A DNA stretch of 64,000 nt from Macrobrachium rosenbergii. Taxonomy: Eukaryota > Arthropoda > Malacostraca > Decapoda > Palaemonidae. Both the position numbers and the translations under genes were made by a program. Positions 1-13,965 of this stretch are shown piece by piece (within the stretch, counting starts at the first letter, position 1; every line of letters begins with the position of its first letter). The notes beneath the pieces were generated by a model. That model was not told the origin of the DNA. It worked only from the letters and a program-made list of their open reading frames with translations, and ran no database searches. The stretch lies in NCBI RefSeq assembly GCF_040412425.1, contig NC_089789.1, forward strand, positions 34,956,106 through 35,020,105. Direction: 5' to 3'.

Positions 1-59
1 TTGAAGGGGGCAGGAAAGCAGAATTGGAATGCTTCCAGTGGCGTTTATTTGCTTCTGCT

Positions 60-61
<2 letters not shown>

Positions 62-140
<79 letters not shown>
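62..140. repeat. (CT)n microsatellite
   Basis: Uninterrupted CT dinucleotide run of about 39 units at the left edge of the window. Confidence 0.97.
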
Positions 141-145
<5 letters not shown>

Positions 146-479
146 TATTTTGCCTTTGTGTGTGTGCTAACCTGTAAAGTGTTAATCTGGAGGGAGTCAA
201 TGTTATTTTAAATATCTCGCTATTATAACAGTAGAAGTTAACTGTTGACCCCTCTAAGACCACTTGTATATGTACGAGTATTGTGTTGTGAAAAGGACCT
301 CTCCTAGTTTCAACGAGGCAAACCTTCGGTAATATATTATTAAAACGAAATCAAGAACGACTTTATTGAAAAAATGAGCATATATTTGTTCATTGTAGTC
401 AAGTATTAAGTGATCATTTTAGCACTTCGAGAGACGTCATTTTCAGACAACTGGAAAGTAACATTCAAGAAATAAAAAA
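141..479. other. unassigned AT-rich DNA
   Basis: No gene, structured RNA or repeat recognised. A minus-strand frame running through the CT tract is only its Arg-Glu readout. Confidence 0.5.
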
Positions 480-1320
480 AAAATATCAGTTGAACATTAT
501 AAAATCCCTTTATTTGATGACTTAGAGCAGTGCCGGATAATTATCGAGAAATCATTTTATATTATGACGAAAATAGTGCTAACTCATAATATAAGAAGTC
601 TTTATATGATGACTGAGAAGAGTGGCAGTTGACTTTCAGTACACCCTTTAATATAACAACGGAAAACAGTGTCTGGTAACTTTCAATAAAATTTTGTATG
701 CTGTGATTGAGAGCAGTATCGGTTAATTAAAAAAAAAAAATGCTTTTTATGCGGTAATACCAATGACGCTGTCAGGTAGATTTCAGTAAATACGTTCATA
801 TTGTGACTGAGAACAATGTCAGTTAACTTTCAGTAAATCTTTCAGTATGATGACAAAGCAATGGCAGTTAATTTCCATGAAGTGTTTATATGATGACTTA
901 GAACAATGCAGTTTAATTTCAAAAAGGGTTTTAATTTAAATGGGGAGAACGCTGTAAGTTACCTCTAAATAAATCTTATTAAATGATGCGACATCAGTGT
1001 CAGATAATATCCGAGATACAAAGAACAATTTCATCTAGATTTCAATAAATACCTTTAATATAATGACTGAGAAATGTCACTTAACTTTCAAGAAATCATT
1101 TAACATGACTTAAAAATAATTTTAGTTAGCTTTCAAGAAAACCTGTTATAAGATGAATGAAATCAGTTAATTAATATCCAACTCATGTTTTTATATGATG
1201 ATTAAGAACAGTGTTAGATGAATTTCTAGAATCCTTCTCACATAATGAATGAGAGCAACATCAGGTAACTTTTAAGAAATCCCTTCATATAATGAGAGAA
1301 TATAATGTCAATCACAGCCA
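480..1320. repeat. degenerate ~47-bp minisatellite array
   Basis: About 17 diverged tandem copies with start-to-start spacing of 45-49 bp. The recurring core reads roughly TTTATATGATGACTGAG, then an A-rich link, CAGTGTCAGTTAACTTTCA and AGAAATCCC. Good copies lie near 509, 601, 791, 882 and 1190. Copies differ by many substitutions and small indels, so the array is old. It has the same period as the array at 57.9-59.1 kb and shares the CAGTGTC...TTTAT layout with it. Confidence 0.75.
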
Positions 1321-1685
1321 CTCTAAATTGCTTTTGAGAAGAAAGGTTTAAAAAGTATCAATGGCAATACGTCAATCATTTCTGCATTATTTAGGAATTC
1401 ACTTCCATTGATCACCTTCTACTTTACTGTCAGTTATGTTAGGTACATTTTAGTTGCTAAAGGTACGTCTTAGCCGCTTGCAGTTACTTATTTTCGACTG
1501 GACAGGTGTTTTAAACGAGTTTTATTGTTTGAAAAGTGACTTTGAATGTTAATTTTTCGTAAGCCACTTGAATACCACTTTCAAGAAAATATACGATACT
1601 TTCTTGAAAATAGCAGTAGTGGGACTGTTTGAAAAATCATCATTTAAAGACGCATTTTAAACAAACGGTATAAACCGTTTTCATG

Positions 1686-1690
<5 letters not shown>
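1321..1690. other. unassigned unique-looking DNA
   Basis: No gene or repeat recognised between the minisatellite and the following (AT)n tract. Confidence 0.5.

Positions 1691-1764
<74 letters not shown>
1691..1764. repeat. (AT)n microsatellite
   Basis: About 37 uninterrupted AT units. Confidence 0.97.
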
Positions 1765-1769
<5 letters not shown>

Positions 1770-1959
1770 CTTGTCAAGGCTGAATAATATAGTTGTGCAT
1801 TGGTAAAAAAAAAAAAAGTCTTTTTTAGTCAGATATCTGATTATCTACCTCATCCAGGAACGGAGTGCACTTTTTTCTATTTAAATTCCAGTTGAACTGA
1901 CTTTTCAGAATGAAATTATCGACAATTTATGTTGTTGGAAAAGTATTTTTGTCACACTT

Positions 1960-2125
1960 TATATGTATTATATAGATATATTTTTGAGCTATGGAAAAGC
2001 ATTCTGTTTTCTGTACAGTGTTAAGAAGCCGACGTTTCGTATCGCTTGAGACATTTTTCCAGGCTGAAATAACGGTTGAAATAAACAGTATTCGCGTATA
2101 AAAGATAAGAGATATACGCACTGCG
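1960..2125 (-). mobile_element. possible Penelope-like element fragment
   Basis: Read on the minus strand, this stretch contains GGAAAAATGTCTC followed by GATACGAAACGTCGGC. From memory, this GAAACGTCGG-type context is common at ends of Penelope-like retroelements. No reverse transcriptase or GIY-YIG motif is visible, so at most this is a truncated end. The short open frame here (AWKNVSSDTKRRLL) may be its remnant. Recognition is by motif only. Confidence 0.25.
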
Positions 2126-2247
2126 TACTTATTTACACCATATTAGCAGTTAAAAAACAGAACAAGGGGAAAAAAAACCAAAAGCAGAGGCAAGCACCAC
2201 AAAACCCACTATGGCAGCGTAAAGCAGACTAACAAGAATGCAGAACA

Positions 2248-2260
2248 GGGGGGGGGGGGG
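2248..2260. repeat. G13 homopolymer
   Basis: Thirteen consecutive G residues in otherwise mixed sequence. The length is prone to slippage and sequencing error. Confidence 0.9.
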
Positions 2261-2615
2261 CGATAGAGAGGGAAACCACAGACACAGAGCGTAAATACAA
2301 AAGGAAGCTCTGCAATGAAACAGTTGGATTGATGATGATGACTGGTGATTGAGGGTAGGGACAGTCAGTTTGATCGTTATAGATTCAAGGGTGGCCAGTT
2401 CCTCCGTACTTCGTGTTCTTCCCACAATACTAAAGTCCTTGGAGTCTATATGTGTTTTGCAAGTCTAGCTGTGGTTTCTCACATTCGACTGAACAGGATT
2501 AGATAGTCGACTACCTGTTCTACCCGGCGGAGGAGATTCGGATCTTTAGTAGCCTCCTGGTACATCCGTTGTATGTGCCCAGATTACATCCGGGACAGTT
2601 ATATTTGTAGATTAC

Positions 2616-2661
2616 ACCGGAGGTAAAACAAGATAGGGTCAGCCCCCTGTTTACCTCCGGT
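2616..2661. other. short inverted repeat at array edge
   Basis: ACCGGAGGTAAAACA faces TGTTTACCTCCGGT across about 17 bp, giving a roughly 14-bp stem. It directly abuts the first unit of the 32-bp array. Confidence 0.7.
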
Positions 2662-2998
2662 ATTACTGTGGTGATTGTCCCTTTAATCGAGGCATCACTG
2701 TTCTGTCTGTCCCTTTTATCCAGATAGTATTTGCTGACTATCCCTTTTATCCAGATATTACTGTGGTGACTGGCCCATTTATCCGGGTATTACTAAGGTG
2801 ACTGTCCCATTTATCAAGGTATTACTGTACTGTCTGTCCCTTTTATTCAACGATTACTGTGCTGACTGTCCCTTCCATCCTGGTATTACTGTGGTGACTG
2901 TCCACTTTATTCAGGTATTACTGTGGTGACTGCCCACTTTATTCAGGTATTACTGTGGTGACTGCCCACTTTATTCAGGTATTACTGTGGTGAATGTC
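2660..2998. repeat. 32-bp minisatellite array
   Basis: About 10.5 tandem copies of a unit beginning TATTACTGTGGTGACTG and continuing TCCCTTTTATCCAGG. The last three or four copies (2885-2998) are nearly identical, while the first ones are diverged. This points to recent expansion at the right end. Confidence 0.92.
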
Positions 2999-3000
2999 TA

Positions 3001-3205
3001 AACCTTGATACAGAAGTATTAATCACAGGAAAGAAAAGCAAATCTTGATGCAATTATTAATCACGGGAAACAAAAGCATATTCAATAACATATTTCTATG
3101 GTATCGAGTGCAGGAAAATAGGTATGATAGACCCGTAGAGTTTATTTACCCACGAAATAAGGTATGATAAACCCGTAGAGTTTATTTACCACATAAGTTA
3201 CAAGG
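3001..3205. repeat. two short tandem duplications
   Basis: First, a ~40-bp segment (CTTGAT...TTAATCACAGGAAA) appears twice at 3003-3085. Then a ~45-bp segment (GGTATGATAGACCCGTAGAG plus TTTATTTACC) appears twice at 3120-3200. They follow the 32-bp array directly, so three independent duplications lie end to end. Confidence 0.85.
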
Positions 3206-3214
3206 GGAAGGGGA

Positions 3215-3360
3215 AGGTGGTACGGGTTTGAAACCTACCCTCTTATCTAAGTTGGGCCAAATGATGGCCACGTGTCAAATTTTGTCTAGATCAATCAAGC
3301 GGTTCGGATTTTTATAGCGCACTAACATACAAGCATACAAATATACAAACATACAAATAC
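3215..3360 (+). mobile_element. possible non-LTR retrotransposon 3' tail
   Basis: The stretch CACGTGTCAAATTTTGTCTA, then GATCAATCAAGCGGTTCGGA, then a degenerate (CATACAAA)n tail resembles 3' ends of RTE-type non-LTR elements as I remember them from invertebrate genomes. No coding domain precedes it, so a 5'-truncated copy is the simplest reading. Recognised by eye only. Confidence 0.35.
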
Positions 3361-3374
3361 ATACACAATTTTAT

Positions 3375-3381
3375 GTATATA

Positions 3382-3467
<86 letters not shown>
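3375..3467. repeat. (AT)n microsatellite
   Basis: About 45 AT units with a GTGT interruption near 3387. It follows the candidate retroelement tail. Confidence 0.95.
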
Positions 3468-3470
<3 letters not shown>

Positions 3471-4380
3471 TGCAATAACATGCAATTTTAATAATTCCAT
3501 TAATGCTCAGCAAGCATAATGAGAAACGTAATAGTAGAATTCACGTAAGGCTCATGAAATGTTTATTGCATATTGTTATTAACTTCCCGAACTCATGCAA
3601 TTCCCTCCTATATAAGGGAGGACGCCTGTCCTGGACGTTTGGACAACCGAAGGTAATTCAGTCGTTCAGCGGAAATAGATATTTATATACAAATAAATTC
3701 GAACATTTGTATCTAATCGTTGCTTCAGTGATTGGACATGAACTGGATAGTAGAGCGCTGTATTATAAATTGTTTTGGTTTAAAGTGGTTAAATATATTT
3801 GATGGAAGGAAACTAATTACGACAAGCCCGTTTCAGATAAATTCTCACATTAACATTTTGTCAATCCTTGCCAATGGCAGTAAGGATGAGTTGATCACAG
3901 AGCATAAAGTGTTGAAATATTCTTCGTTACAGGTCTCTCAAAACGCGATTATCAAGTGTTAAAAAATTTAGCTTTAGTGGTCTCTTAAAATTTTTTTTTT
4001 TATTTCTATACTCCCATACGACTAGCTCAATGGGTTAACTCTTACATGATGGATGAAAATTCGAGCTTACTAAGGCAGAGAAGTTGGATAGCTAGGAAAG
4101 ATGGGAGCAAAAGGAACAGACAGTCCAAAGTAGACCGTGCAGAGGGCTACTACGGCTGGTAACCTTCTTTCCTACAAAGCGGGCTCAATGTTACAGTCAA
4201 AATAAAAGTCAGATCACTGCCTGGGACAGACATCTCTTGAGGACTGTAGAAAATGGGTACTTATTTGCAGCTGGTTCGACTGGTTGAGTTGTAAATGGGA
4301 AAGAAACCAAAGGCCTCTTAAATGCTAGCTCAGTACTCTACCAGTTTTTATTTTTTATTTTTTTCTTAAATAGAGTCTCT
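3468..4380. other. unassigned DNA, weak open frame
   Basis: A 99-codon frame at 3503-3802 (+) and an overlapping 76-codon frame at 3732-3962 match nothing I recognise and show no domain or repeat. The TAGCTCAATGGG near 4023 with TTCGAGC near 4060 is vaguely Pol III-box-like but is too degenerate to call. Confidence 0.45.
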
Positions 4381-4545
4381 TTATATACACACAACCATGC
4401 AAGCACACACACACACATGTATATGTGTGTGTAGTGTATGTATATAATGTATATGTACAAGTATATGTACACTATGTATACATGAGATATATGTGTATCT
4501 GCATGCCAAGGCATACAAGATATATATGCGTATCTGTATACTCAG
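4381..4545. repeat. mixed (CA)n / (TATG)n low-complexity tract
   Basis: A short (AC) run, a (GT) run and irregular TATGTA-rich sequence. It looks like an eroded compound microsatellite. Confidence 0.75.
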
Positions 4546-4685
4546 TATTTTATTGTAGTTCTCATATGCTTGTGCCTTACTTAATTTCCAACTCTTGCCC
4601 AAAGGTAACTGAGGGAAAATACATCATTTCACAATAAAAAAAAAAGGGAAAAACCAAAACTTCGGCGATCATAATGTAGCAGAAC

Positions 4686-4687
<2 letters not shown>

Positions 4688-4754
<67 letters not shown>
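4688..4754. repeat. (GA)n microsatellite
   Basis: About 33 uninterrupted GA units. Confidence 0.97.
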
Positions 4755-5398
<644 letters not shown>

Positions 5399-5568
5399 TT
5401 ATTCACCAACTAAGTTGATGTCTTTAAATGAAAAGCAGGAGCCAATAAGAGCGTGCAGAAACCGCAAACCTCCGTCAAGGCTGCCTGGGACAGCTGAGGT
5501 TTCAGTGTAGCCTTGGGCTGCTTTCGAGATCCAGCGCGGCTACGAAAAAAGCAACGATCGTCGTCAGG

Positions 5569-5571
<3 letters not shown>

Positions 5572-5631
<60 letters not shown>
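5572..5631. repeat. (GA)n microsatellite
   Basis: About 30 GA units, immediately downstream of a GC-richer patch at 5440-5570. Confidence 0.97.
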
Positions 5632-7341
<1,710 letters not shown>

Positions 7342-7439
7342 ATATATTAGATTAGACACACTGATAGGAATTATATGAAGACTCTTCTTTTTTTTTTTTT
7401 TTTACAAATGTTCATTAAGGTGATCTAGCCAAGACAAAA

Positions 7440-7512
7440 TTCATGACAATCTTGTGGCACCCCTAGGCACTGTCTGTGTGCCACGGCACCCAGTTTGAGA
7501 ATCACCAAGAGT
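7440..7512 (-). mobile_element. possible hAT-type transposon end
   Basis: On the minus strand this reads TGATTCTCAAACTGGG, then TGCCGTGGCAC and, further in, GGGGTGCCAC. A TTCTCAAACTGGG start followed by a GTGCC-rich subterminal region is, from memory, characteristic of some hAT family ends. The second end and an 8-bp target duplication were not found. A TGGCACCCC patch near 7034 could be unrelated. Confidence 0.3.
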
Positions 7513-8070
7513 TACACGCATCTTTCCCATCTTATATTTGTTTCAATGACCATGAACTGCATACGAACGTTGCGTTACCCAGTCCATCAGATTACATAAA
7601 TGAAAATCAAATAAGAAATATTTACTTCCAGATAACAAAATTTTTAAAACTGTTATGAGTAAAACATCACTGGCGTTGGCTACATTTTATACAAGCAATT
7701 GCAAGTGATTACGAGTAAGCTGTTTTATTGAATAATAAATTACTTGTAATGTAGCAAAATTGACTGAGGCAATAAACTTGACATAAGAGAAAAATCATTT
7801 GTTGCTCATGACTGTTTGTTATGTTCATTACAGACAGAAGTAGAATATTGATTAGAATACGAAATACTAAAAATGAATAATATATATAACATTAGACATT
7901 TTTTAACTTCCTGAATACAATCCGTATAACAATAGACTTAATATTGCATTAATATGCATTAAACCGTGGCAGTTCCAGCAGATTGAAGCAATGTTTTAAA
8001 AGAAGGGAAAGAAAAATTATGATAAAATTTCTTTGGAAAGTTGTTAATAAAAAAATAAGACTTTCACAAC
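7513..8070. other. unassigned AT-rich DNA
   Basis: No gene or repeat recognised. Confidence 0.5.
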
Positions 8071-8074
8071 GAGA

Positions 8075-8163
8075 CAGAGATGGAAGGAATGATTGGAAAA
8101 ATTATCATATTAGATTTTGAGAGACAGAAGGAATGATTGGAAAAATTATCATATTAGATTTTG
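8075..8163. repeat. ~45-bp tandem duplication
   Basis: GGAATGATTGGAAAAATTAT and its continuation CATATTAGATTTTG occur twice back to back and are near identical. Confidence 0.92.
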
Positions 8164-8236
8164 TGCCTTTCTCTGTTCTTTTGTTTTAGTTTTTCAGACG
8201 CATTCTTTTCATCTTGTAGAAGAGGTAGGTGTCGTA

Positions 8237-8240
<4 letters not shown>

Positions 8241-8294
<54 letters not shown>
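8241..8294. repeat. (GA)n microsatellite
   Basis: About 27 GA units. Confidence 0.97.
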
Positions 8295-8297
<3 letters not shown>

Positions 8298-8414
8298 CAG
8301 TTTAACTGCAGGTTACACTAAAGAGGAATTTCTCTCTCTGTTTCTTGTTGCCAATAAGCGACGTGAAGCAGAGAGAGATCTGCTTGAAGGAAATGCTTTT
8401 ATACTTTTAATTTA

Positions 8415-8704
<290 letters not shown>

Positions 8705-8869
8705 TACTAGCGCCTGATTGTCATCCGATTCATGAGGGAACATATAAAAGGAAAAGGGAAAAATGTTCAAAGTAAATCATTTTCACAGGAAATGTCACCG
8801 TACATTCTAGTTAAGAGTAGGTATATTTGTCAGTAATAAGAGTAATGGTTAATTAATCAAAATTCATTT

Positions 8870-9282
8870 TAGTTTTCCGTAAAAGAAAACTATTGCGCCG
8901 GCTTTTTCTGTCCGTCCGCACTTTTTCTCTCCGTAACTTTTTTCTGTCCGCCCTCAGATCTTAAAAACTACTGAGGCTAGAGGGCTGTAAATTGGTACGT
9001 TGATCATCCACCCTCCAACCACCAAACATATCAAATTACAGTCCTTTAGCCTCAGTAGTTTTTATTTCATTTAAGGTTAACGTTAGTCTTAATCGTGCTT
9101 CTGGCAACGATATAGGCTAGGCCACTACAGGGCCGTGGTTAAAGTTTCATCGCCCGCGGCTCATACAGCATTATCCCGAGACCACCGAAAGATAGAGCTA
9201 TTTTCAGTGGCCTTGATTATACGCTCTACAGAAAACTCGACTGCCCCGAAGAAACTTATGCGCATTTTTTACTTGTTTTTTA
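8870..9282 (+). mobile_element. dispersed repeat family A, copy 1
   Basis: About 410 bp shared with 26550-26931 in the same orientation. It opens with a small perfect hairpin (TAGTTTTC facing GAAAACTA, 8870-8892). A pyrimidine-rich CTGTCCGTCCGCAC block follows, then a long internal hairpin (8963-9066) in which the arm AAAAACTACTGAGGCTAGAG is matched by its complement. The 3' end has GAAGAAACTT and a T-run. No coding potential, so it is non-autonomous. I recall closely similar sequence in caridean prawn transcripts and genomes, which I cannot verify here. Confidence 0.8.
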
Positions 9283-9596
9283 AGAAATCAAGCTAAGAGC
9301 AAAGACAAATAATCAGCATAAACATAACGTCGGAATGCAGTTTTCTCCACACATTTGAACATACCGCTAATCCCTGAGGATATCGTTAAGAAGTCTGCAA
9401 TAATATTGACTCCATCTTCGAAGTAGGTCTTAGAAATTCATTTCACTCAGGCTAATAAGGATCTAAATCCTCAACACAAAACAGGATAATCTAAATAACA
9501 TTACAAGTATGATCCGAACCTCTATCACTAATTGACCTGAAAGTATATCGATTAGTTGGTTAATAAAGAATCATTAGTAATCTCCAGTAACTTTGA

Positions 9597-9600
<4 letters not shown>
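9283..9600. other. unassigned DNA
   Basis: No gene or repeat recognised. Confidence 0.5.

Positions 9601-9652
<52 letters not shown>
9601..9652. repeat. (CT)n microsatellite
   Basis: About 25 CT units, ending in an imperfect TTCTCTC. Confidence 0.97.
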
Positions 9653-9658
<6 letters not shown>

Positions 9659-9894
9659 AGTTTCCAATATGTTTCCCCCCACCCCTTCTACCTCCGAGTC
9701 ATTTCCCGTGTTAACAGCAAGATTCAGCCGTTCGAGAACATTGGCAAGTAAGTGTAATTGATCTTCGATGCGCCCACCCATTAGGATTGGGAAGTAGGGC
9801 GGGAGATATGCAAGAAGATTCTGCTGCTGTAGTTTGATCTTTATTAACACTTGGTAGACGTGTGATATTCTGAAGGCACGGATTCCTGCTTTAT

Positions 9895-10170
<276 letters not shown>

Positions 10171-10323
10171 CAGTCTCTTTTTTTCATTTTTTGTACTTTG
10201 CTATTTCATGGGTAAGCAAATAAATACATTGCAAAAACACACACACACACAAAATTCTCGCAACACCATCCAGCCTTATACCGGCAAGACCTTTCCCATT
10301 CGTAAGCCCGACATTTACTGTTT

Positions 10324-10500
10324 CATAATTCATCCCCACATTGTTTTAATTCGGCCAATGCGCATCCGTCACGATTGCCATGACACTTTGATGGCGTAAA
10401 AAATATATGAGTTTCCATCCCGACTGAAAGGCAAATGCCGTGTGGCTGCCCAAATTTAGCAGTGTGTTAATCTGACGTTTCGGCTTAGTTTGCATTGTTA
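10324..10500 (+). mobile_element. dispersed repeat family B, copy 1
   Basis: Aligns by eye with 11704-11880 in direct orientation. Shared landmarks in order are CATAATTCATCCC, ATTGTTTTAATTC, GACACTTTGATGG, CGACTGAAAGGCAA and GTTAA. The two copies are about 1.38 kb apart and each lies downstream of an (AT)n-rich compound microsatellite. No coding frame. Identity as transposon or segmental duplication is undetermined. Confidence 0.7.
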
Positions 10501-11237
10501 ATTTCTGGTCTCGCTCTTTCGAAGAATCAGAGCTATTGGTTGAATATTTTAAGCCAAGTATAAACACCTTCTCCCTTTCGTTTCCTCTGTTTTACAGTGA
10601 AATTAGTGCGCCGAATAGCTGCGTTGGATGAGTTAGAGCTTTATAATGCTTAAAATATTTTCTTTCAGACCTGTCAAATGATCTTTGAAATTTTGATGTA
10701 ATAAAAAAAAAATTTTCATAGGTGCATTCGATTTACCACAGAATGTCGTATTAGCTAACTAGAAGCGATCATAACTTTTTTTGATTGGTCGTTCGCTAAT
10801 AATTATCCTATTCACGTCGGCAACTGATTTTCATTGATGAAGAGGCTTTCATGATGTAGACAAAGCTTAATAACGAGCAGGTGGAAAGCCACGAAAAGAA
10901 TTAGTTTCCTGAATATCGTTTTTTTATACTATATTTCTCACTAAACTTTCTAACAACTTTCTTCCATTCCAAATCATTTGGTTTCTCTTTGTCAAATTGG
11001 GCTTTTCAGCCATTTCCGGGAAATCTGGAGAGGACATTTTTCTTAATTCATTTCGTATAATTTTAGTGGAAATAGACTTTGTTGAATAGATTTCTGCCAA
11101 ATTTCCCCTTCAATGATTTTTCCACCATGCCCATATTCCTGTTTTTCGTTAGAATTCTTTTTTTCTCCACCCACTGCTGCCAATCCTTTGTCAAAATTAG
11201 TCTTTAAATGTGCATTTATGCTACAAATATACATATG

Positions 11238-11244
<7 letters not shown>
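10501..11244. other. unassigned DNA
   Basis: No supported gene. Short T-rich runs only. Confidence 0.5.

Positions 11245-11330
<86 letters not shown>
11245..11330. repeat. (AT)n microsatellite
   Basis: AT run with one GTATG interruption near 11270. Confidence 0.95.
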
Positions 11331-11332
<2 letters not shown>

Positions 11333-11438
11333 TTATATGTCAACAAATAGCGCGTGACAATATATTAAGTATCTCAAAAATGTGTTGAAAAAAACACAAA
11401 AGCTTGGTACTCCTTTTTATTTCTCCTGTGGCCTTGGC

Positions 11439-11441
<3 letters not shown>

Positions 11442-11501
<60 letters not shown>

Positions 11502-11511
11502 AATGTATGTA

Positions 11512-11587
<76 letters not shown>
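11442..11587. repeat. compound (AT)n(GT)n(AT)n microsatellite
   Basis: About 22 AT, 8 GT, an ATGTATGTAC link, then about 35 AT units. Confidence 0.95.
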
Positions 11588-11591
<4 letters not shown>

Positions 11592-11703
11592 ATTACGATG
11601 TTCTTCCTCCACATAAGCCCTTTCACCGTACACAATAATTTTACCGTTTCCATCCCCAGACAGACCAACACCCTTAACGTGGTAAACCGAACGAATACCG
11701 TTA

Positions 11704-11880
11704 CATAATTCATCCCAGCATTGTTTTAATTCAGCCGGTCGCAGTTCGTCCTATTTGTCACGACACTTTGATGGGGACGAAAAAATAGATTGGTTTTCAT
11801 TGCGACTGAAAGGCAAGTGGTGGGACGGTGTCTAAATTCAGCACTGGGTTAACCGGATATTGTGGCTGTGTCGTCAGTGT
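11704..11880 (+). mobile_element. dispersed repeat family B, copy 2
   Basis: Partner of 10324-10500 with the same landmarks. The copies differ by roughly one base in four or five plus small indels, so the duplication is not recent. Confidence 0.7.
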
Positions 11881-13575
11881 TTTCGTTTTTTTGGCCCGGC
11901 TTCACGAAGTGTCAAAATAACCGTTGATGTCGTTCTGTGAACAGTTACGGCGTGTGTTTGAAGTAGGGGTTTGCTACGCCATGCATAAAATATCTTTGTT
12001 TTTCGGGTTTCCATTACTTGTCCTAAAAAAATGATAAACTGAAGGTAGTTATGCTCTTCTTTGGCTTAAGATCGTTTGGATTTTAGGTGAATGTGTATTT
12101 TTTTACGAATGTAGGTAGTGACATCCTGTCGCATCGTGTTACTCCTTTATATTTATATCCCTGGCTAATTGCTAATGCGTTTAATGAACTTGGAAAGACT
12201 TCATTAAGAAAAAACTTCATTAAGAAAAAACGTCTCTGGAAAATGCGACATTGTTTCATATAATTCAGGACAGAATTCTGTTACTTTTAATTTTACAGAA
12301 AATAATGACAGATATTTCATCCTAACAATAACCACATTTCAAAGAAAATGAAAGATGTATAAAGCAAAGTAAACATTTATTATTAATGTAAGTTAATCTT
12401 AATTCATCAGCCATAGCCACCGCCAACGAGCCTGAGGACCCCATAATCATGCCCTGGCAACCTACGGGTTAGCAGAGCGTCCGATTATTAATGGTGGCTT
12501 GCCGGGACACGATATTGATACTTTCAGACTCAATGGCCCTGACTGTAGGAATCTAGATTGTATCATCGTCATTTATGTTTTCAAAAAATCTTTTGTTTGT
12601 AAGGTTTTAGCGTTTTTTTTTTTTTGTCCAGTTTGGTAATTTTACTACTTTTTTTCTGTTAGTTTTACGTCAGAGTTTTTCATCGTTCCGTTTCTTCTAA
12701 TTTTTTCGTGCCATTTGCTTTCCCAGTTCATTTTAAAATCGAACTTCGCCAAACTTATTTTTTAAACTCTCTAAAACATTTCATTTTCATATTCATTTAC
12801 GCTAATTTTCATCATTCTTTTAATTTACCTGTTTTTACTAATGCTCGTCAGAATTGTTTTTCCAGACCCGTTTCTAATGATTTTGCTCCAAAATTATTTA
12901 TATTGTCATTTTTTTAAGTCAAAACTATTTTCCTTTAATCCTTCATTTTCATTTTTCTGCAAAATGGGTTTTCCTTTTGCCATTAAGTTGTTTCTTTGTT
13001 CGAACGGATTTTGCCCTAAAGAATTAATGCCAGTTCTCTTAGAAAAATATGTTTCTACTTAATCAACTTCTCCTAGTTCTTCGTCCAAGTTGGTTTTACC
13101 TACCATGAATCCCTAGCCAAAAATATTTGTTATAGCTTCATGCTGCTTCAAAAGCTCTATGTTCGTAATACCTTTACATGCACCGGTGTTCAAGGATCTC
13201 TCCCAAAACTGCACCAAAATCGAAAATCGCTTTGAAAATGGAAAAAAACGAACGCCGCCTTCGGGATAGCTTTATGCTCCTTGGTTAATATAGGATGAGG
13301 ATTTGTGTTGCCTCAAGTTCTTTTTATCTAACTCACGGATTACAAATCCCATCCCCCCCAACACACTCCACCACCAAAGTTGGTTAAGCCCCACGCGTAG
13401 TTCACTCGAGAGTAAAGCCTCCTTTTTTTTTTTTTAAAGAAAATTGTCTTGCGCAAGAGGCAAGCCTTATTCAACAACGATAAAGAAATATTGTTGCCAA
13501 AAATTTGATAATTGTCTTAACTTCAACAGGATGCATAATGTGTCAGACTACCACATTGTTTTTGACATCTGATAT
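11881..13575. other. unassigned DNA
   Basis: Overlapping T-rich frames at 12708-12917 and 12841-13062 have Phe/Leu-rich translations expected from T-rich DNA. A GC-richer patch at 12410-12560 shows no tRNA fold that I can draw. A small tandem ACTTCATTAAGAAAAAA pair lies near 12198-12231. Confidence 0.5.
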
Positions 13576-13577
13576 TG

Positions 13578-13965
13578 ACCGTATCGATTCATTCACTGTT
13601 CAATTCACACCGTGTCGATTCGTTGTTCCATTCACACCGTATCAATTCATGGTTCAATTCAGACTGTATCGATTCATTGTTCCATTCTCACCGTATCAAT
13701 TCATGGTTCCATTCACGCCATATCGATTCATTGTTCCATTCACACTATCGATTCATGGTTCCATTCACGCCATATCGACTCATTGTTCCATTCACACCGT
13801 ATCGATTCATTGTTCCATTCACACAGTATCGATTCATTGTTCCATTCACACCGTATCGATTCATGGTTCCATTCAGACTGTACCGATTCATGCTTCCATC
13901 CAGACTGTATCGATTCATGCTTCCATTTAAACCGTATAGATTCACGGTTCCATTCATTGCGACAC
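13578..13965. repeat. 27-bp minisatellite array
   Basis: About 14 tandem copies with the core GTTCCATTCACACCGTATC followed by GATTCATT. The middle copies alternate CATTGTTCC and CATGGTTCC, suggesting a 54-bp dimer. Because 27 is a multiple of three and the unit lacks stops, all three forward frames and one reverse frame stay open for over 60 codons, giving nine-residue protein repeats. These frames are not evidence of a gene. Confidence 0.95.

Noticed and set aside
4023..4068. tRNA-like A/B box pair (TAGCTCAATGGG ... TTCGAGC)
   Set aside because: Spacing is short, the B-box lacks the GG, and no arms pair; chance match cannot be excluded.
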